From Rhodopseudomonas sp. AAP120 (GTDB taxonomy: Bacteria; Pseudomonadota; Alphaproteobacteria; Rhizobiales; Xanthobacteraceae): a stretch of 33,967 bases of DNA. Where the stretch lies: the NCBI RefSeq assembly GCF_001295845.1, contig NZ_LJIC01000098.1, positions 1 through 33,967 on the forward strand. The letters are read 5' to 3'. Below, in pieces: positions 1 to 8,093 of this stretch. Every line of letters begins with the position of its first letter. Within the stretch, counting starts at the first letter, position 1. Under the pieces are notes generated by a model. It was not told the origin of the DNA, ran no database searches, and saw only the letters and a program-made list of their open reading frames with translations. A program made the position numbers and the translations under genes.

Positions 1-138
1 CCCGCCGTGAAAGCGCGGCTGGTCGAACTCGGCGGCGCGCCGCTGATCGGCCCGCCCGCCGCGTTCGATGCCATGATCGCGGACGAGACCGCGAAGTGGA
101 GCAAGGTGGTGAAGTTCGCCGGGCTCAAGGTCGAGTAG
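1..138 (+). CDS. Bug/TctC-family periplasmic solute-binding protein, C-terminal fragment
   Basis: Only the last 45 codons are inside the window; the frame is open from base 1 and ends with TAG at 136-138. The fragment ends in a pattern typical of tripartite tricarboxylate transporter binding proteins (Bug/TctC family): a GAPLIGPPAAFDAMIADET stretch followed by a Lys/Trp-containing helix (KWSKVVKFAG) and a short charged tail. Such proteins bind small carboxylates in the periplasm and often occur without a linked membrane component. The gene is convergent with the MerR gene and their 3' ends overlap by 14 nt (125-138). The family call rests on a short tail, so the substrate cannot be inferred. 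Confidence 0.7.
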   Translation, partial: PAVKARLVELGGAPLIGPPAAFDAMIADETAKWSKVVKFAGLKVE

Positions 139-499
139 CAGCGCGAGGAACGGTCTCGGCCTCCGCCAGATAGCTCCGCAGCAGTCTCCGACTGTCCGTG
201 AGCGCGGCGATGCGCTGGTCGATTTCGGCGAGCTGCCGGCGCACACCGTCGGTGAATTCCGGGCAGGGGCTGAAGCCCGCCCCGGTGGGATGCGCACAGG
301 GCAGCAGGCGCTTGATCATCGTGAGCGTCAGCCCGGCGCGATTGAGCCGGACAATGCGCCTGACCGCCACGACGTCTGCACGATGATACTGCCGGTATCC
401 GGCTGGCGTCCGGTCTGGCCGTAGCAGGCCTTGACGTTCGTAGTAGCGCAGCATTCGCGCGCTCACGCCGCAGCGGCGGGACAATTCTCCGATCTGCAT
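125..499 (-). CDS. MerR-family transcriptional regulator
   Basis: A protein of 124 residues. The start (CAT at 497-499) was chosen because GGAGG lies just upstream and the protein then begins directly with the MerR helix-turn-helix (MQIGELSRRCGVSARMLRYYE). The recognition wing follows (GLLRPDRTPAGYRQY), then the dimerising helix. Two cysteines (LPCAHP and SPCPEF) sit where some MerR proteins place ligand or metal contacts, but their role here is unknown. MerR proteins bind a dyad between overspaced -35 and -10 elements and activate by DNA distortion. The gene diverges from an EthD-domain gene, and the gap holds a perfect TGACAG/CTGTCA dyad, so that gene is the likely target, with possible autoregulation. 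The inducer is not evident. Confidence 0.9.
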   Translation of the reverse strand: MQIGELSRRCGVSARMLRYYERQGLLRPDRTPAGYRQYHRADVVAVRRIVRLNRAGLTLTMIKRLLPCAHPTGAGFSPCPEFTDGVRRQLAEIDQRIAALTDSRRLLRSYLAEAETVPRAATRP

Positions 500-512
500 C
501 GTGCCGACCTCC

Positions 513-544
513 TTGACCCTGACAGCACTGTCACAGCTTAGCGT
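513..544 (+). promoter_or_regulatory. MerR-type operator/promoter in the divergent region
   Basis: A perfect 6-2-6 inverted repeat, TGACAGCACTGTCA, lies at 520-533. It sits between a -35-like TTGACC (513-518) and a weak -10-like TAGCGT (539-544), a spacing of 20 bp, or 19 bp if the -10 is read one base earlier. A dyad inside an abnormally long spacer is the classic arrangement of MerR-activated promoters. The promoter would read into the EthD-domain gene at 585. The dyad is seen directly; the promoter assignment is inference. Confidence 0.65.
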
Positions 545-584
545 CCGGCTCGCCTGCAATGAAGCGGCAAGAAACGAGGTTGTC

Positions 585-959
585 ATGCTCAAACTCACCA
601 TGTGTAGCCGGCGCCTGCCGGGCCTCTCCCGCGAACAGTTCGATCAACATTGGCGGGACCGTCATGGCCCGTTGGTCCGATCGCATCAGGCCGTGTTGCG
701 GATCCGGCGCTATGTGCAAACTTCGCCGCTGGCCGAGCCGGCGGCTCAGGAGTCGCTCCGCGCCAGCCGTGGCATGATCGCTGTCGATTTCGACGGACTT
801 GCGGAGCTCTGGTGGGACAGCCTTGAAGATCACGCCGCGGCGAGGACAACAGCAGAGGGCGCTGCAGCGCTCCGCCAGTTGATCGAGGACGAACGCAGTT
901 TTGTCGATCTGTCGCGTTCGCTTGCCTGGTACGGAGCCGAGCGGCAGATCGTGCCGTAG
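585..959 (+). CDS. EthD-domain protein (small dimeric alpha/beta-barrel family)
   Basis: A protein of 124 residues. It begins with MLKLTMCSRRLPGLSREQFDQHWRDRHGPLV, the EthD-domain signature: a first strand followed by the conserved helix ending in HGPLV. A second half with FDGLAELWW matches the usual repeat of the ferredoxin-like fold. EthD proteins were first found beside the ethyl tert-butyl ether monooxygenase of Rhodococcus; many are of unknown function and some are dehalogenase- or cyclase-like. The ATG at 585 follows GAGG at 575-578. The gene diverges from the MerR gene and lies downstream of the overspaced dyad promoter, so it is probably the regulated target. No partner enzyme lies next to it. 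The catalytic role is unknown. Confidence 0.8.
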   Translation: MLKLTMCSRRLPGLSREQFDQHWRDRHGPLVRSHQAVLRIRRYVQTSPLAEPAAQESLRASRGMIAVDFDGLAELWWDSLEDHAAARTTAEGAAALRQLIEDERSFVDLSRSLAWYGAERQIVP

Positions 960-1115
960 CGCTGACGCACTCGGCTTGAGCCGCCCCGAGCGGCCATCCG
1001 GTGTCGTACCCTGCGACAACGCATCGTGAGCCGAAACCCGGAACGTTCGCGGCGCCGCACGGTTGGCTCGCCGTCGACGGGGGTCGGCTGATCAACGATG
1101 ATAGGAGACGGCAAG

Positions 1116-1415
1116 ATGAAGACCTTGGCTTTGGCAGCGGTGGCGTTGGGCGCATTCGGTGCGGCACAAGTGGTGACGGCGCAGCCCGCCGCCGCGCAGG
1201 TCGAGTATCCCTATTGCAAGCAGGGCGCGCTGCAGGGCTATCCGGGCAACTGCAATTTCGTCAGCTTCGAGGCCTGCCGGTTCTCGGCGCAGGGCACCGG
1301 CGGCAACTGCATCGCCAACCCGCGCTACGGCGCCTGGGCCGGCGGCTACGGCGCGTACGGCAGCCCCCACGACGCCTATGGCTATGCGCCGGCCTATGAC
1401 GGCGCGGATTACTAA
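1116..1415 (+). CDS. DUF3551 secreted small protein
   Basis: A protein of 99 residues. AGGAG at about 1102-1106 supports the ATG at 1116 over an upstream in-frame ATG at 1098. The N-terminus (MKTLALAAVALGAFGAAQVVTAQPAAAQ) is a signal peptide with a likely Ala-x-Ala cleavage near residue 27. The mature part carries the DUF3551 pattern of spaced cysteines (YPYC, GNCNF, EACRF, GNCI-NPRY) and then a Gly/Tyr-rich tail. DUF3551 proteins are short periplasmic or secreted proteins common in Bradyrhizobium and Rhodopseudomonas; their function is not known. The four cysteines could form two disulfides. The gene stands alone and converges on the FmdB-type gene. Confidence 0.88.
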   Translation: MKTLALAAVALGAFGAAQVVTAQPAAAQVEYPYCKQGALQGYPGNCNFVSFEACRFSAQGTGGNCIANPRYGAWAGGYGAYGSPHDAYGYAPAYDGADY

Positions 1416-1423
1416 CTGAAATG

Positions 1424-1453
1424 GGAGCGCCGGCGGCTCAGCCGCCGCGCTCC
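1424..1453. terminator. Hairpin between convergent genes, possible bidirectional terminator
   Basis: A stem of 13 pairs with one bulged C (left arm 1424-1437, right arm 1441-1453) and a 3-nt loop lies right after the DUF3551 stop and covers the stop codon of the minus-strand FmdB gene (1438-1440). There is no good T-run on either side, so termination is plausible but not certain. Confidence 0.4.
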
Positions 1454-1665
1454 TTGCGGCTGTAGTTTGAAAGATGCCCCTCGCGTGCAGCCTGCGCGCG
1501 GGCGGCTTGGACCAGGCCCTTGCTCCTGCCGGGCGGCGCCGGGCGTGACACCAGCCGCTCCATCTTGCGGCTGCTACAATGCGGACAGCGCGGTTTGTCG
1601 GAAAAACCGATCAGCAGTTCGCTGTCCTTGTCGCAATTCCCACAACGAAACCCGTAAAGCGGCAT
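1438..1665 (-). CDS. FmdB-type zinc ribbon protein
   Basis: A protein of 75 residues starting MPLYGFRCGNCDKD. Two CxxC knuckles (C8/C11 in CGNC and C27/C30 in CPHC) form a single zinc ribbon of the FmdB/CxxC_CxxC_SSSS class, followed by a Ser-containing turn (SSRKMERLVS) and a basic tail. FmdB proteins are named from formamidase operons, where a regulatory role was proposed; most members are uncharacterised. The start at 1665 follows a strong GGAGG in minus-strand sense. The gene lies 68 bp downstream of recQ on the same strand and could be cotranscribed. The longer open frame reading through from 2166 is antisense noise over recQ and was not used. Confidence 0.85.
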   Translation of the reverse strand: MPLYGFRCGNCDKDSELLIGFSDKPRCPHCSSRKMERLVSRPAPPGRSKGLVQAARAQAAREGHLSNYSRKERGG

Positions 1666-1733
1666 AGCCGCACCCTCCTGCAGCGCTTTGCCGGCGGTGG
1701 TGCAGATTTCGGACCAAACGCCCGAGTAGCAAT

Positions 1734-3590
1734 TTACCGCCGAGTGCCGTCGATCACGGCGAGCAGCGCGGAGCCGTAGATCTCCAGCTTTTTGTCGCCG
1801 ATGCCCGGGATGCCGCGCAGCTCGTCGAGCGTGCGCGGCCGCGCCGCCGCGATGCCGTCCATGGTGGCGTCGTGCAGCACCACATAGGCCGGCACGCCGC
1901 GGCTCTTCGCCACCTCGGAGCGCCATGCCTTCAGCGACGCGAACAGCTCCGGATCGCCGCTCGTCTCGCGCGGCGCGGCGCCGACCAGATCGCCGCGGCG
2001 CGATTTGGCGCGCGGCGGACGGCCGGCGGCCAGTTCGCGCAGCATCACCTGGGCATCGCCCTTCAGCACCGCGCGCGAACTCTCGGTGAATTTCAGCGCG
2101 CCGAACGCTTCGCTGTCCGGCGCCAGATGGCCGAGCGACACCAGCTGCCGGATCACGGCGCGCCACTGCTTCTCGTTGAACTCGCTGCCGATGCCGAACA
2201 CCGACAGCTTGTCGTGGCCGAACTGAGAGACGCGGTCGGTGAGCCGGCCGAGCAGCACGTCGATCAGATGCTGCGCACCGAAGCGCTGCCCGGTGCGATA
2301 GGCGCAGGACAGCAGCTTCTGCGCCGCCACCGTGCCGTCGATCACTTTCGGCGGCGTCAGGCAGTTATCGCAATTGCCGCAATTGTCGTGCTGCGCGGTC
2401 TCGCCGAAATAGCCGAGCAGCCGGGTGCGGCGGCAGGAGGTGGATTCGCACAGGCCGACCAGCGCGTCGAGCTTGCCCATCGACACCCGCTTGAACGCAT
2501 CGGAGCCCGAACTCTCGTCGATCATCCGGCGCTGCTGAACGATGTCGCTGAGGCCGTAGGCCATCCAGGCCTCCGACGGCTTGCCGTCGCGCCCGGCGCG
2601 TCCGGTCTCCTGATAGTAAGCCTCAATGCTCTTGGGCAGATCGAGATGCGCGACGAAGCGCACGTCCGGCTTGTCGATACCCATGCCGAACGCGATGGTG
2701 GCGACGATCACCACGCCGTCCTCGTTGAGGAAGCGGTCCTGATTGCGCGCACGCACGTCCGGCGGCAGGCCGGCGTGATAGGGCAGCGCATTGAGCCCGG
2801 ATTTGCGCAGCGTCTCGGCGGTGTCCTCGACCTTGGCGCGCGACAGGCAATACACCACGCCGGAATGGCCGCGATGGCGGTCGTCGATGAACGCCTTGAG
2901 CTGCGCCGGGGCGTTCTGCTTGTCGACGATGCTGTAGCGGATGTTCGGCCGGTCGAAGCTGGAGACGAAGCAGGGCGCGTCGGTGAGCGACAGCCGCTCG
3001 GCGATCTCGCGGCGGGTCAGCGCGTCGGCGGTCGCGGTCAGCGCGATCCGCGGCACGGTGGGGAATTTCTCGGCGATCGCCGACAGGCCGACATATTCGG
3101 GCCGGAAGTCGTGGCCCCATTGCGATACGCAATGCGCCTCGTCGATCGCGAACAGCGCAATCTTCGCCCGCGCCAGCAGCGCCAGGCAGCGCGGCGTCAG
3201 CAGCCGCTCGGGCGCGACGTAGAGGAGGTCGAGCTCGCCCTTGAGCAATTGCTGCTCGATCGCATTCGCCTCGTCATAGGACAGCGTCGAATTCAGCGCC
3301 GCGGCGCGCACGCCGCTCTCCAGCAGCCCCGCGACCTGGTCGCGCATCAGCGCGATCAGCGGCGACACCACCACGCCGCAACCGTCGCGCAGCAGCGCCG
3401 GCAATTGATAGCACAGCGACTTGCCGCCCCCGGTCGGCATCAGCACCAGCGCATCGCCGCCGTCGGCGACATGCCGCACGATCGCCTCCTGCTGCCCGCG
3501 GAACCCGGGCAGCCCGAACACATGCTGCAACGTCGACAGCATCCGGACGTCGAGATCGTCGTCGGTTTCCAAGGGCGCGGAGCGGGTCAT
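1734..3590 (-). CDS. recQ: ATP-dependent DNA helicase RecQ
   Basis: A protein of 618 residues, normal length for bacterial RecQ. Visible motifs in order: Walker A PTGGGKS (52-58), DEAH box (150-153) with the aromatic-rich loop SQWGHDFRP (156-164), motif III LTATAD (184-189) and arginine-finger motif [12 protein letters not shown] (327-336). The RQC zinc site follows with C386, C404, C407 and C410, then a winged-helix region at about 415-520 and a C-terminal HRDC domain at about 543-615. RecQ unwinds DNA 3' to 5' in RecF-pathway recombination and stalled-fork repair. The first ATG at 3590 has a weak ribosome site; an ATG at 3542 (residue 17) is an alternative and also precedes all domains. All key residues are intact. 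Confidence 0.97.
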   Translation of the reverse strand: MTRSAPLETDDDLDVRMLSTLQHVFGLPGFRGQQEAIVRHVADGGDALVLMPTGGGKSLCYQLPALLRDGCGVVVSPLIALMRDQVAGLLESGVRAAALNSTLSYDEANAIEQQLLKGELDLLYVAPERLLTPRCLALLARAKIALFAIDEAHCVSQWGHDFRPEYVGLSAIAEKFPTVPRIALTATADALTRREIAERLSLTDAPCFVSSFDRPNIRYSIVDKQNAPAQLKAFIDDRHRGHSGVVYCLSRAKVEDTAETLRKSGLNALPYHAGLPPDVRARNQDRFLNEDGVVIVATIAFGMGIDKPDVRFVAHLDLPKSIEAYYQETGRAGRDGKPSEAWMAYGLSDIVQQRRMIDESSGSDAFKRVSMGKLDALVGLCESTSCRRTRLLGYFGETAQHDNCGNCDNCLTPPKVIDGTVAAQKLLSCAYRTGQRFGAQHLIDVLLGRLTDRVSQFGHDKLSVFGIGSEFNEKQWRAVIRQLVSLGHLAPDSEAFGALKFTESSRAVLKGDAQVMLRELAAGRPPRAKSRRGDLVGAAPRETSGDPELFASLKAWRSEVAKSRGVPAYVVLHDATMDGIAAARPRTLDELRGIPGIGDKKLEIYGSALLAVIDGTRR

Positions 3591-3892
3591 GCGAATGGAC
3601 AGAGCAAAGGAGCCATGAGGCCCCTATACCCCATTCCCGCCGATTCTGCCCATGAGGCAGCGCGCGTGCCCCAACCGCAGCGCGCCCCCTCTCCCGCCTG
3701 CGGGAGAGGGTTGGGGTGAGGGCGCCCGAAGCAGTGAGTCAGCGACTCGCGGAGAGGACACGCTTACCCAGATGGCTGCGCAGCCGATGGAAGAGCCTTT
3801 ATGGACGACGGAGAGGCATTGCTCGCGTCGCCCTCACCCCAGCCCTCTCCCGCAAGCGGGAGAGGGAGCAGGCCGTGCTGCGCGGCGCCGCC
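3591..3892. other. 302-bp gap filled largely by a palindromic repeat
   Basis: The gap between recQ and the acyl-CoA synthetase gene holds no convincing gene. It carries the recQ upstream region (3591-3686), the long inverted repeat of class A (3687-3866) and 26 further bases up to the synthetase stop codon. Short open frames across it run through the repeat and lack ribosome sites. Confidence 0.7.
3687..3866. repeat. Class A intergenic element: paired CCCTCTCCCGC palindromes in inverted orientation
   Basis: Two 24-bp palindromes (CCCTCTCCCGC-nn-GCGGGAGAGGG) lie at 3687-3710 and 3843-3866. Each is flanked on its inner side by TTGGGGTGAGGGC or its complement, giving inverted arms of about 37 bp around a 105-bp core. 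A related copy lies in the opposite orientation at 17735-17859 and shares the inner GTCAGCGACTCGCGGAG block. The form fits a REP/MITE-like non-autonomous element. It could also stop transcription after the synthetase gene. Confidence 0.85.
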
Positions 3893-5443
3893 TCAGACGA
3901 TCCTTGAGCCGCTCTTGCCCCAATATTGATCCCGCAACAGGCGCTTGTAGAGTTTGCCGGTGGGGAGCCGTGGCAGTTCTTCGAGGAAGTCGATCGAGCG
4001 CGGTACCTTCTGGCGGCTCAGCGACTGGTTGCAGAATGCGATCAGTTCCTGCGCCAGATCGGAACCCGGGTCGACGCCGGGCATCGGCTGGATCACCGCC
4101 TTGACCTCCTCGCCCAGATCCTCGTTCGGCACGCCGAACACCGCCGCGTCGGCGACCTTGGGATGGGTGATGAGCAGGTTCTCGCATTCCTGCGGGTAGA
4201 TGTTCACGCCGCCCGAGATGATCATGAAGGTGGCGCGGTCGGTGAGGTGCAGATAGCCGTCGTCGTCGACATAGCCGACGTCGCCGACCGTGCTCATGCT
4301 GCCGTCTTCGGAGCGGGTCTCCGCGGTCTTGGCCGGGTCGTTGAAATATTCGAACGGCGTCGCGGTCTTGAACCAGATCTGGCCCGGCGTGCCCTTCGGG
4401 CAGGGCTGCATCCGGTCGTCGAGGATGTGCAGGTCGCCGAACATCACCTTGCCGACCGTGCCGCGATGCGCCAGCCATTCCTCGCTGTTGCAGGCGGTGA
4501 AGCCGAGGCCCTCGGTGGCGCCGTAATATTCGTGGATGATCGGCCCCCACCATTTGATCATCTGTTCCTTGACCTGCGGCGGACACGGCGCGGCGGCGTG
4601 GATCGCGACCTCGAGCGACGACAGGTCGTATTTCTTGCGCGTCTCTTCCGGCAGTTTCAGCATCCGCGAGAACATCGTCGGCACCAGCTGGCTGTGCGTG
4701 ACTTTGTATTTCTCGATCAGCGCCAGATACTGCTCCGGATCGAAATGCTCCATGATGATCACGGTGCCGCCGTCGCGGATAGTGAGGCCGACCGCGGCCT
4801 GCGGCGCCGAGTGATACAGCGGCGCCGGCGACAGATAGATCATGCCGTTGCGATACTTCCACAGCGTGTTGAGGAAGTGGAACAGCGGTAGCGGCTGCGA
4901 CGGCGGCTGCTCCGGCAGCGGCCGCACGATGCCCTTGGGCCGGCCAGTCGTGCCGGACGAATACAGCATCGCCGTGCCGAGATGTTCCTCGGCAATCGGC
5001 GTATCCGGCAGCCCGCGCGTGACGTCGGCGAGCCCGACGATGCGGTCGCTCTCGGTCTCGCCGTCGACCACGATGCACAGCGTCACCTTCGGGCACTCCT
5101 TCAGCGCCTCGCGGGCGACGGCGAGCTTGGCCTTCGAGGTGATCAGCGCGCGGGATTCGCTGTTAGTCAGGATGTAGGCGAGCTCGGCCGGCGTCAGGTA
5201 GGAATTGACGCAGGTGTAGTAATGGCCGCTGCGCTCGCCGGCGCCGCACGCCTCGAGGTAGCGGTTGTTGTTCTCCATGAAGATCGAATAATGATCGAGC
5301 CGCCGCAGGCCGTGGTTGTAGAGCAAATGCGCCAGCCGGTTGCTGCGCGCGTCGAGCTCCGCGTAGCTCACGGTCTCGCCGGTCGAGGCCATGATGAAGG
5401 CGGGATGATCGGGGTGGGTTGTGGCGAATTGGCCGGTATACAT
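3893..5443 (-). CDS. AMP-forming acyl-CoA synthetase (acid-CoA ligase)
   Basis: A protein of 516 residues. Adenylation-superfamily core motifs are intact: A3 YSSGTTGRPKG (161-171), A5 YYGATEG (306-312), A7 GDVGYVDDDGYLHLTDR (387-403), A8 GGVNIYPQECE (411-421) and A10 PTGKLYK with the catalytic Lys497. It would activate a carboxylic acid to an acyl-AMP and then the CoA thioester in the cytoplasm; the substrate (fatty, aromatic or alicyclic acid) cannot be read from the sequence. The start at 5443 has GAGGGAG upstream. An open extension to 5530 runs into a repeat and was rejected. The dehydrogenase gene upstream on the same strand is separated by a class B repeat, so cotranscription is uncertain. 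Confidence 0.92.
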   Translation of the reverse strand: MYTGQFATTHPDHPAFIMASTGETVSYAELDARSNRLAHLLYNHGLRRLDHYSIFMENNNRYLEACGAGERSGHYYTCVNSYLTPAELAYILTNSESRALITSKAKLAVAREALKECPKVTLCIVVDGETESDRIVGLADVTRGLPDTPIAEEHLGTAMLYSSGTTGRPKGIVRPLPEQPPSQPLPLFHFLNTLWKYRNGMIYLSPAPLYHSAPQAAVGLTIRDGGTVIIMEHFDPEQYLALIEKYKVTHSQLVPTMFSRMLKLPEETRKKYDLSSLEVAIHAAAPCPPQVKEQMIKWWGPIIHEYYGATEGLGFTACNSEEWLAHRGTVGKVMFGDLHILDDRMQPCPKGTPGQIWFKTATPFEYFNDPAKTAETRSEDGSMSTVGDVGYVDDDGYLHLTDRATFMIISGGVNIYPQECENLLITHPKVADAAVFGVPNEDLGEEVKAVIQPMPGVDPGSDLAQELIAFCNQSLSRQKVPRSIDFLEELPRLPTGKLYKRLLRDQYWGKSGSRIV

Positions 5444-5506
5444 CGTGCTCCCTCGTGCTGATGCTGCCTGACTTCTGGTTTTTGGTTGGTTCAGGTCTCT
5501 TCCTCG

Positions 5507-5587
5507 GTCATTGCGAGCGAAGCGAAGCAATCCAGAGGCTCAGTGCACGGCGCTGGATTGCTTCGTCGCTTCGCTCCTCGCAATGAC
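5507..5587. repeat. Class B intergenic palindromic element, copy 1
   Basis: An 81-bp inverted repeat starts GTCATTGCGAGCGAAGCG and ends with the near-complement CGCTCCTCGCAATGAC. The inner arms AAGCAATCCAG and CTGGATTGCTT surround an unpaired centre of about 17 bp. It fills most of the gap between the dehydrogenase and the acyl-CoA synthetase genes. A second copy lies at 9358-9471. Confidence 0.85.
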
Positions 5588-5610
5588 GGAGCCGGTGTGG
5601 GTGCGGGTGC

Positions 5611-6753
5611 TTACGCCGCCAGTTCCAGAATCTCCCTCACCTGCGCCGGCTCCTCGATCTTGCGCGGGTTGCGCGGCACCCAGGGGGTGCCCATCGCCTG
5701 CGCGGCGATCTTGTCGAAGTGTTCGGGACAGACGCCGACCTCGCGCAGCGACCGCGGCATGCCGAGCACGCGGATCAGCGCGTCGAGCACGTCGCCGGCG
5801 TCCTTGCCCGGATGGCCCATCGCGGCGGCGACCAGCGCCTGGCGGTCACGGTTGACGGTCTTGTTCCAGCGCATGACCGCCGGCAGCATGACGCAGGAGG
5901 TGTGGCCGTGCGGCACGTCGAAGGCGGCGCCGAGCACGTAGCCGATGCCGTGGCTGGCGCCCATCGGCACGCCCGACGACAGCGCGCCCATCGACAGCCA
6001 GGTGCCGATCTGGCAATCGAGCCGGGCGTTGAGATCGGCCGGATCGGCCTTTACCCGCGGCAGCCCGGCGGCCAGCATCGCCAGCCCGCGCAGCGCCTGC
6101 GCGTCGCCATAGGGATGCGCTTCGCCCGAGCAGATCGCCTCGACGCAGTGATCGACCGCGCGAATGCCGGTCGACAGAAACAGCCATTCCGGCGTGTGCA
6201 CCGTGATGGCGGGATCGAGAATAGCCGCGCGCGGCATCACCAGCGGGTGCGCGAACTTCTCCTTGACCCGCGTCGCCTCGTTGGTGACGCCGGCCATCGC
6301 GCTGAATTCGCCGCCGGAGATGGTGGTCGGCACGCTGATCTGCCGCACGGTCGGCGCCAATGGCGATGGCCGGTTGGCGACGCGGTCCATATCCTCAACG
6401 CTGCGAATGTCGTTGGCAAGGCAGATCTGCACCGCCTTGGCGCCGTCGGTGATCGAGCCGCCGCCGATGGTGACGATCAGGTCGGCATCCGCGGCCCGCG
6501 CCATCTCGGTGGCGGCGATGATGGCGCTGCGCGGCGAATGCGCCGGCATCGCGTCGAACACCGCGGCGCAGCGTCCGCCGAGCGCGTCGCGGATTTTGGC
6601 GATTTCATCGGTGGTCCGGTTGAGGGTGCCGGAGACCATCAACAGCGCGCGCTCGGCGCCGATCCGGTCGAGCTGCGCGGCGACGGCCTGCGCGGCCGGC
6701 TGTCCGTAGACGACTTCCTCCATGGCGCCGAAAACGACGCGTCCCTGCTGCAC
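5611..6753 (-). CDS. Iron-containing alcohol dehydrogenase family protein, maleylacetate-reductase-like
   Basis: A protein of 380 residues with a GTG start at 6751-6753, supported by GGGAG 9 nt upstream; the next in-frame ATG would remove 10 residues. The N-terminal nucleotide-binding half has IGGGSITDGAKA (97-107). In the metal half, histidines at 202 (VDHCVEA), 268 (ASHGIG) and 282 (VPHGH) match three of the usual Fe-ADH ligands. The usual Asp ligand four residues before H202 is Arg198, a departure also reported for maleylacetate reductases, which have Asn there and need no metal. The likely reaction is NAD(P)H-dependent reduction of a keto or aldehyde substrate. The neighbouring acyl-CoA synthetase suggests a catabolic setting, but the substrate is unknown. 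Confidence 0.88.
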   Translation of the reverse strand: MQQGRVVFGAMEEVVYGQPAAQAVAAQLDRIGAERALLMVSGTLNRTTDEIAKIRDALGGRCAAVFDAMPAHSPRSAIIAATEMARAADADLIVTIGGGSITDGAKAVQICLANDIRSVEDMDRVANRPSPLAPTVRQISVPTTISGGEFSAMAGVTNEATRVKEKFAHPLVMPRAAILDPAITVHTPEWLFLSTGIRAVDHCVEAICSGEAHPYGDAQALRGLAMLAAGLPRVKADPADLNARLDCQIGTWLSMGALSSGVPMGASHGIGYVLGAAFDVPHGHTSCVMLPAVMRWNKTVNRDRQALVAAAMGHPGKDAGDVLDALIRVLGMPRSLREVGVCPEHFDKIAAQAMGTPWVPRNPRKIEEPAQVREILELAA

Positions 6754-6966
6754 GTTCTGTCACTCCCACGGTGGCCGCTTTTGCGAGGCCTTGGCGCTGA
6801 TCCTAGCAGCGACAGGGGGATCGGGAACAAGAAAAATCGTCGCGCGTCCGGCAGCGCCTGACATGCAGAGCCGGTAAGATGCGACGTTCGGCGAAGACGG
6901 CCGCCAAAGGGGTTGTCGGCGTCGGGGCCGCATGGGACATGCGTGCAGTGCAGCGGGAGACAGAGC

Positions 6967-7842
6967 ATGACCAAGGCGGTACTCGGCATTATCGGCGGAT
7001 CCGGCATCTATGATCTGCCCGGCCTGGAAGACGTCCGCGACGAGCAGATCGCAAGCCCGTGGGGCGAGCCGTCCTCGGCGGTGCGGCGCGGCACGATTGC
7101 CGGGTTGCCGATCGTGTTCATGCCGCGCCACGACAAGGGCCACCGGCTGTCGCCGTCCGACATCAATTACCGCGCCAATATCGACGTGCTGAAGCGCGCC
7201 GGCGTCACCGACCTGATCTCGCTGTCGGCCTGCGGCTCGTTCAAGGAAGAGTTGCCGCCCGGCACCTTCGTGCTGGTCGATCAGTTCGTCGATCGCACCT
7301 ACAAGCGCGAGAGCTCGTTCTTCGGCAAAGGCTGCGTCGCCCACGTCTCGATGGCGCATCCGGTGTCGCCGCGGCTGCGCATCCATCTGGCCGCGGCGGC
7401 CGACGCGGAGGGCATCGCCTGGGCGCGCGGCGGCACCTATCTCTGCATGGAAGGCCCGCAATTCTCCAGCTACGCCGAAAGCGTCACCTACAAGCAGCTC
7501 GGCTATTCGGTGATCGGCATGACCAACATGCCGGAGGCCAAGCTCGCCCGCGAAGCCGAGATCTGCTACGCGAGCGTCGCGATGGTGACGGATTTCGACT
7601 GCTGGCACCCCGACCACGACGCGGTGACGGTGCAGGACATCATCCGCGTGCTGAGTTCGAACGCCGAAAAGGCCAAGAACCTGGTGGCGCGGCTGGCGAG
7701 GGACTTCCCGCGAGAGCACGAACCCTGCCCGATCGGCTCAGACCGCGCTCTCGACACGGCGCTGATCACCCAGCCGGAAGCGCGCGATCCGGAACTGCTG
7801 AAGAAGCTCGATGCGGTGGCGGGGCGGATTTTGAAGGTTTGA
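6967..7842 (+). CDS. mtnP: S-methyl-5'-thioadenosine phosphorylase
   Basis: A protein of 291 residues. The ATG at 6967 has GGGAG upstream and removes a poor 18-residue extension. The family signature is clear: GIIGGSGIYDLPGL near the N-terminus, phosphate-binding PRHDKGH (53-59), SACGSF (87-92), MEGPQFSS (161-168), GMTNMPEAKLAREAEICYA (184-202) and TDFDCW (208-213). It phosphorolyses methylthioadenosine, the by-product of polyamine and homoserine-lactone synthesis, to adenine and methylthioribose-1-phosphate. The next large gene, mtnA, uses that product, so this is a salvage pair, interrupted by two small membrane-protein genes. The 213-bp region upstream, shared with the divergent dehydrogenase, shows no recognisable riboswitch. 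Confidence 0.96.
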   Translation: MTKAVLGIIGGSGIYDLPGLEDVRDEQIASPWGEPSSAVRRGTIAGLPIVFMPRHDKGHRLSPSDINYRANIDVLKRAGVTDLISLSACGSFKEELPPGTFVLVDQFVDRTYKRESSFFGKGCVAHVSMAHPVSPRLRIHLAAAADAEGIAWARGGTYLCMEGPQFSSYAESVTYKQLGYSVIGMTNMPEAKLAREAEICYASVAMVTDFDCWHPDHDAVTVQDIIRVLSSNAEKAKNLVARLARDFPREHEPCPIGSDRALDTALITQPEARDPELLKKLDAVAGRILKV

Positions 7843-7859
7843 CGAGGCAGTGGTACGCC

Positions 7860-8093
7860 ATGACTAAGCTCAGTCAGTCAGCGGACAATGAGTTAAGAAA
7901 GCTTTCGGCCAGCTTCCTGAGCAGTCTTGGCGTCGCAGTCGTCGCTGCTGGTGTACTCGCTCCCGGGCTTTCACTCTTGTCGGAAAACCCCTTCATTTCC
8001 AAGAACTCCTTCTTGGTTGTTGGTGCAGGTTGCGTCGTCCTTGCTTTCTTCCTACATTTTCTTGGACGAGGCATTGTGAGGAAGATCCAATGA
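7860..8093 (+). CDS. Small two-helix membrane protein, unknown function
   Basis: A protein of 77 residues (MTKLSQSADNELRKLS...GRGIVRKIQ). A short polar head is followed by two hydrophobic segments: about residues 18-40 (FLSSLGVAVVAAGVLAPGLS) and about 50-68 (SFLVVGAGCVVLAFFLHFLG), ending in a basic tail. It is likely an inner membrane hairpin protein. GAGG at 7844-7847 is a distant ribosome site. Its stop overlaps the start of the next small gene in an ATGA junction. A hand count over 7861-8160 gives about 51% GC, while lines sampled in mtnP and mtnA give 65-72%, which suggests recent acquisition. I do not recognise the family. Confidence 0.6.
   Translation: MTKLSQSADNELRKLSASFLSSLGVAVVAAGVLAPGLSLLSENPFISKNSFLVVGAGCVVLAFFLHFLGRGIVRKIQ

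Noticed and set aside
1872-3719. A 615-residue open frame on the plus strand opposite recQ
   Set aside because: It is antisense to an unmistakable recQ, has His/Arg/Gln-rich low-complexity composition typical of high-GC shadow frames, and no ribosome site.
5444-5530. N-terminal extension of the acyl-CoA synthetase
   Set aside because: The extra 29 codons run into the class B repeat, whereas the ATG at 5443 has a strong ribosome site and a family-like N-terminus.
6754-6966. Possible SAM- or SAH-type riboswitch before mtnP
   Set aside because: I could not find the conserved stems or core motifs of any known class in this region.
7059-8093. A long plus-strand frame that would fuse an mtnP-internal frame to the 77-residue membrane protein
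   Set aside because: Up to 7859 it is an out-of-frame shadow of mtnP; only the part from the ATG at 7860 looks like a genuine protein.
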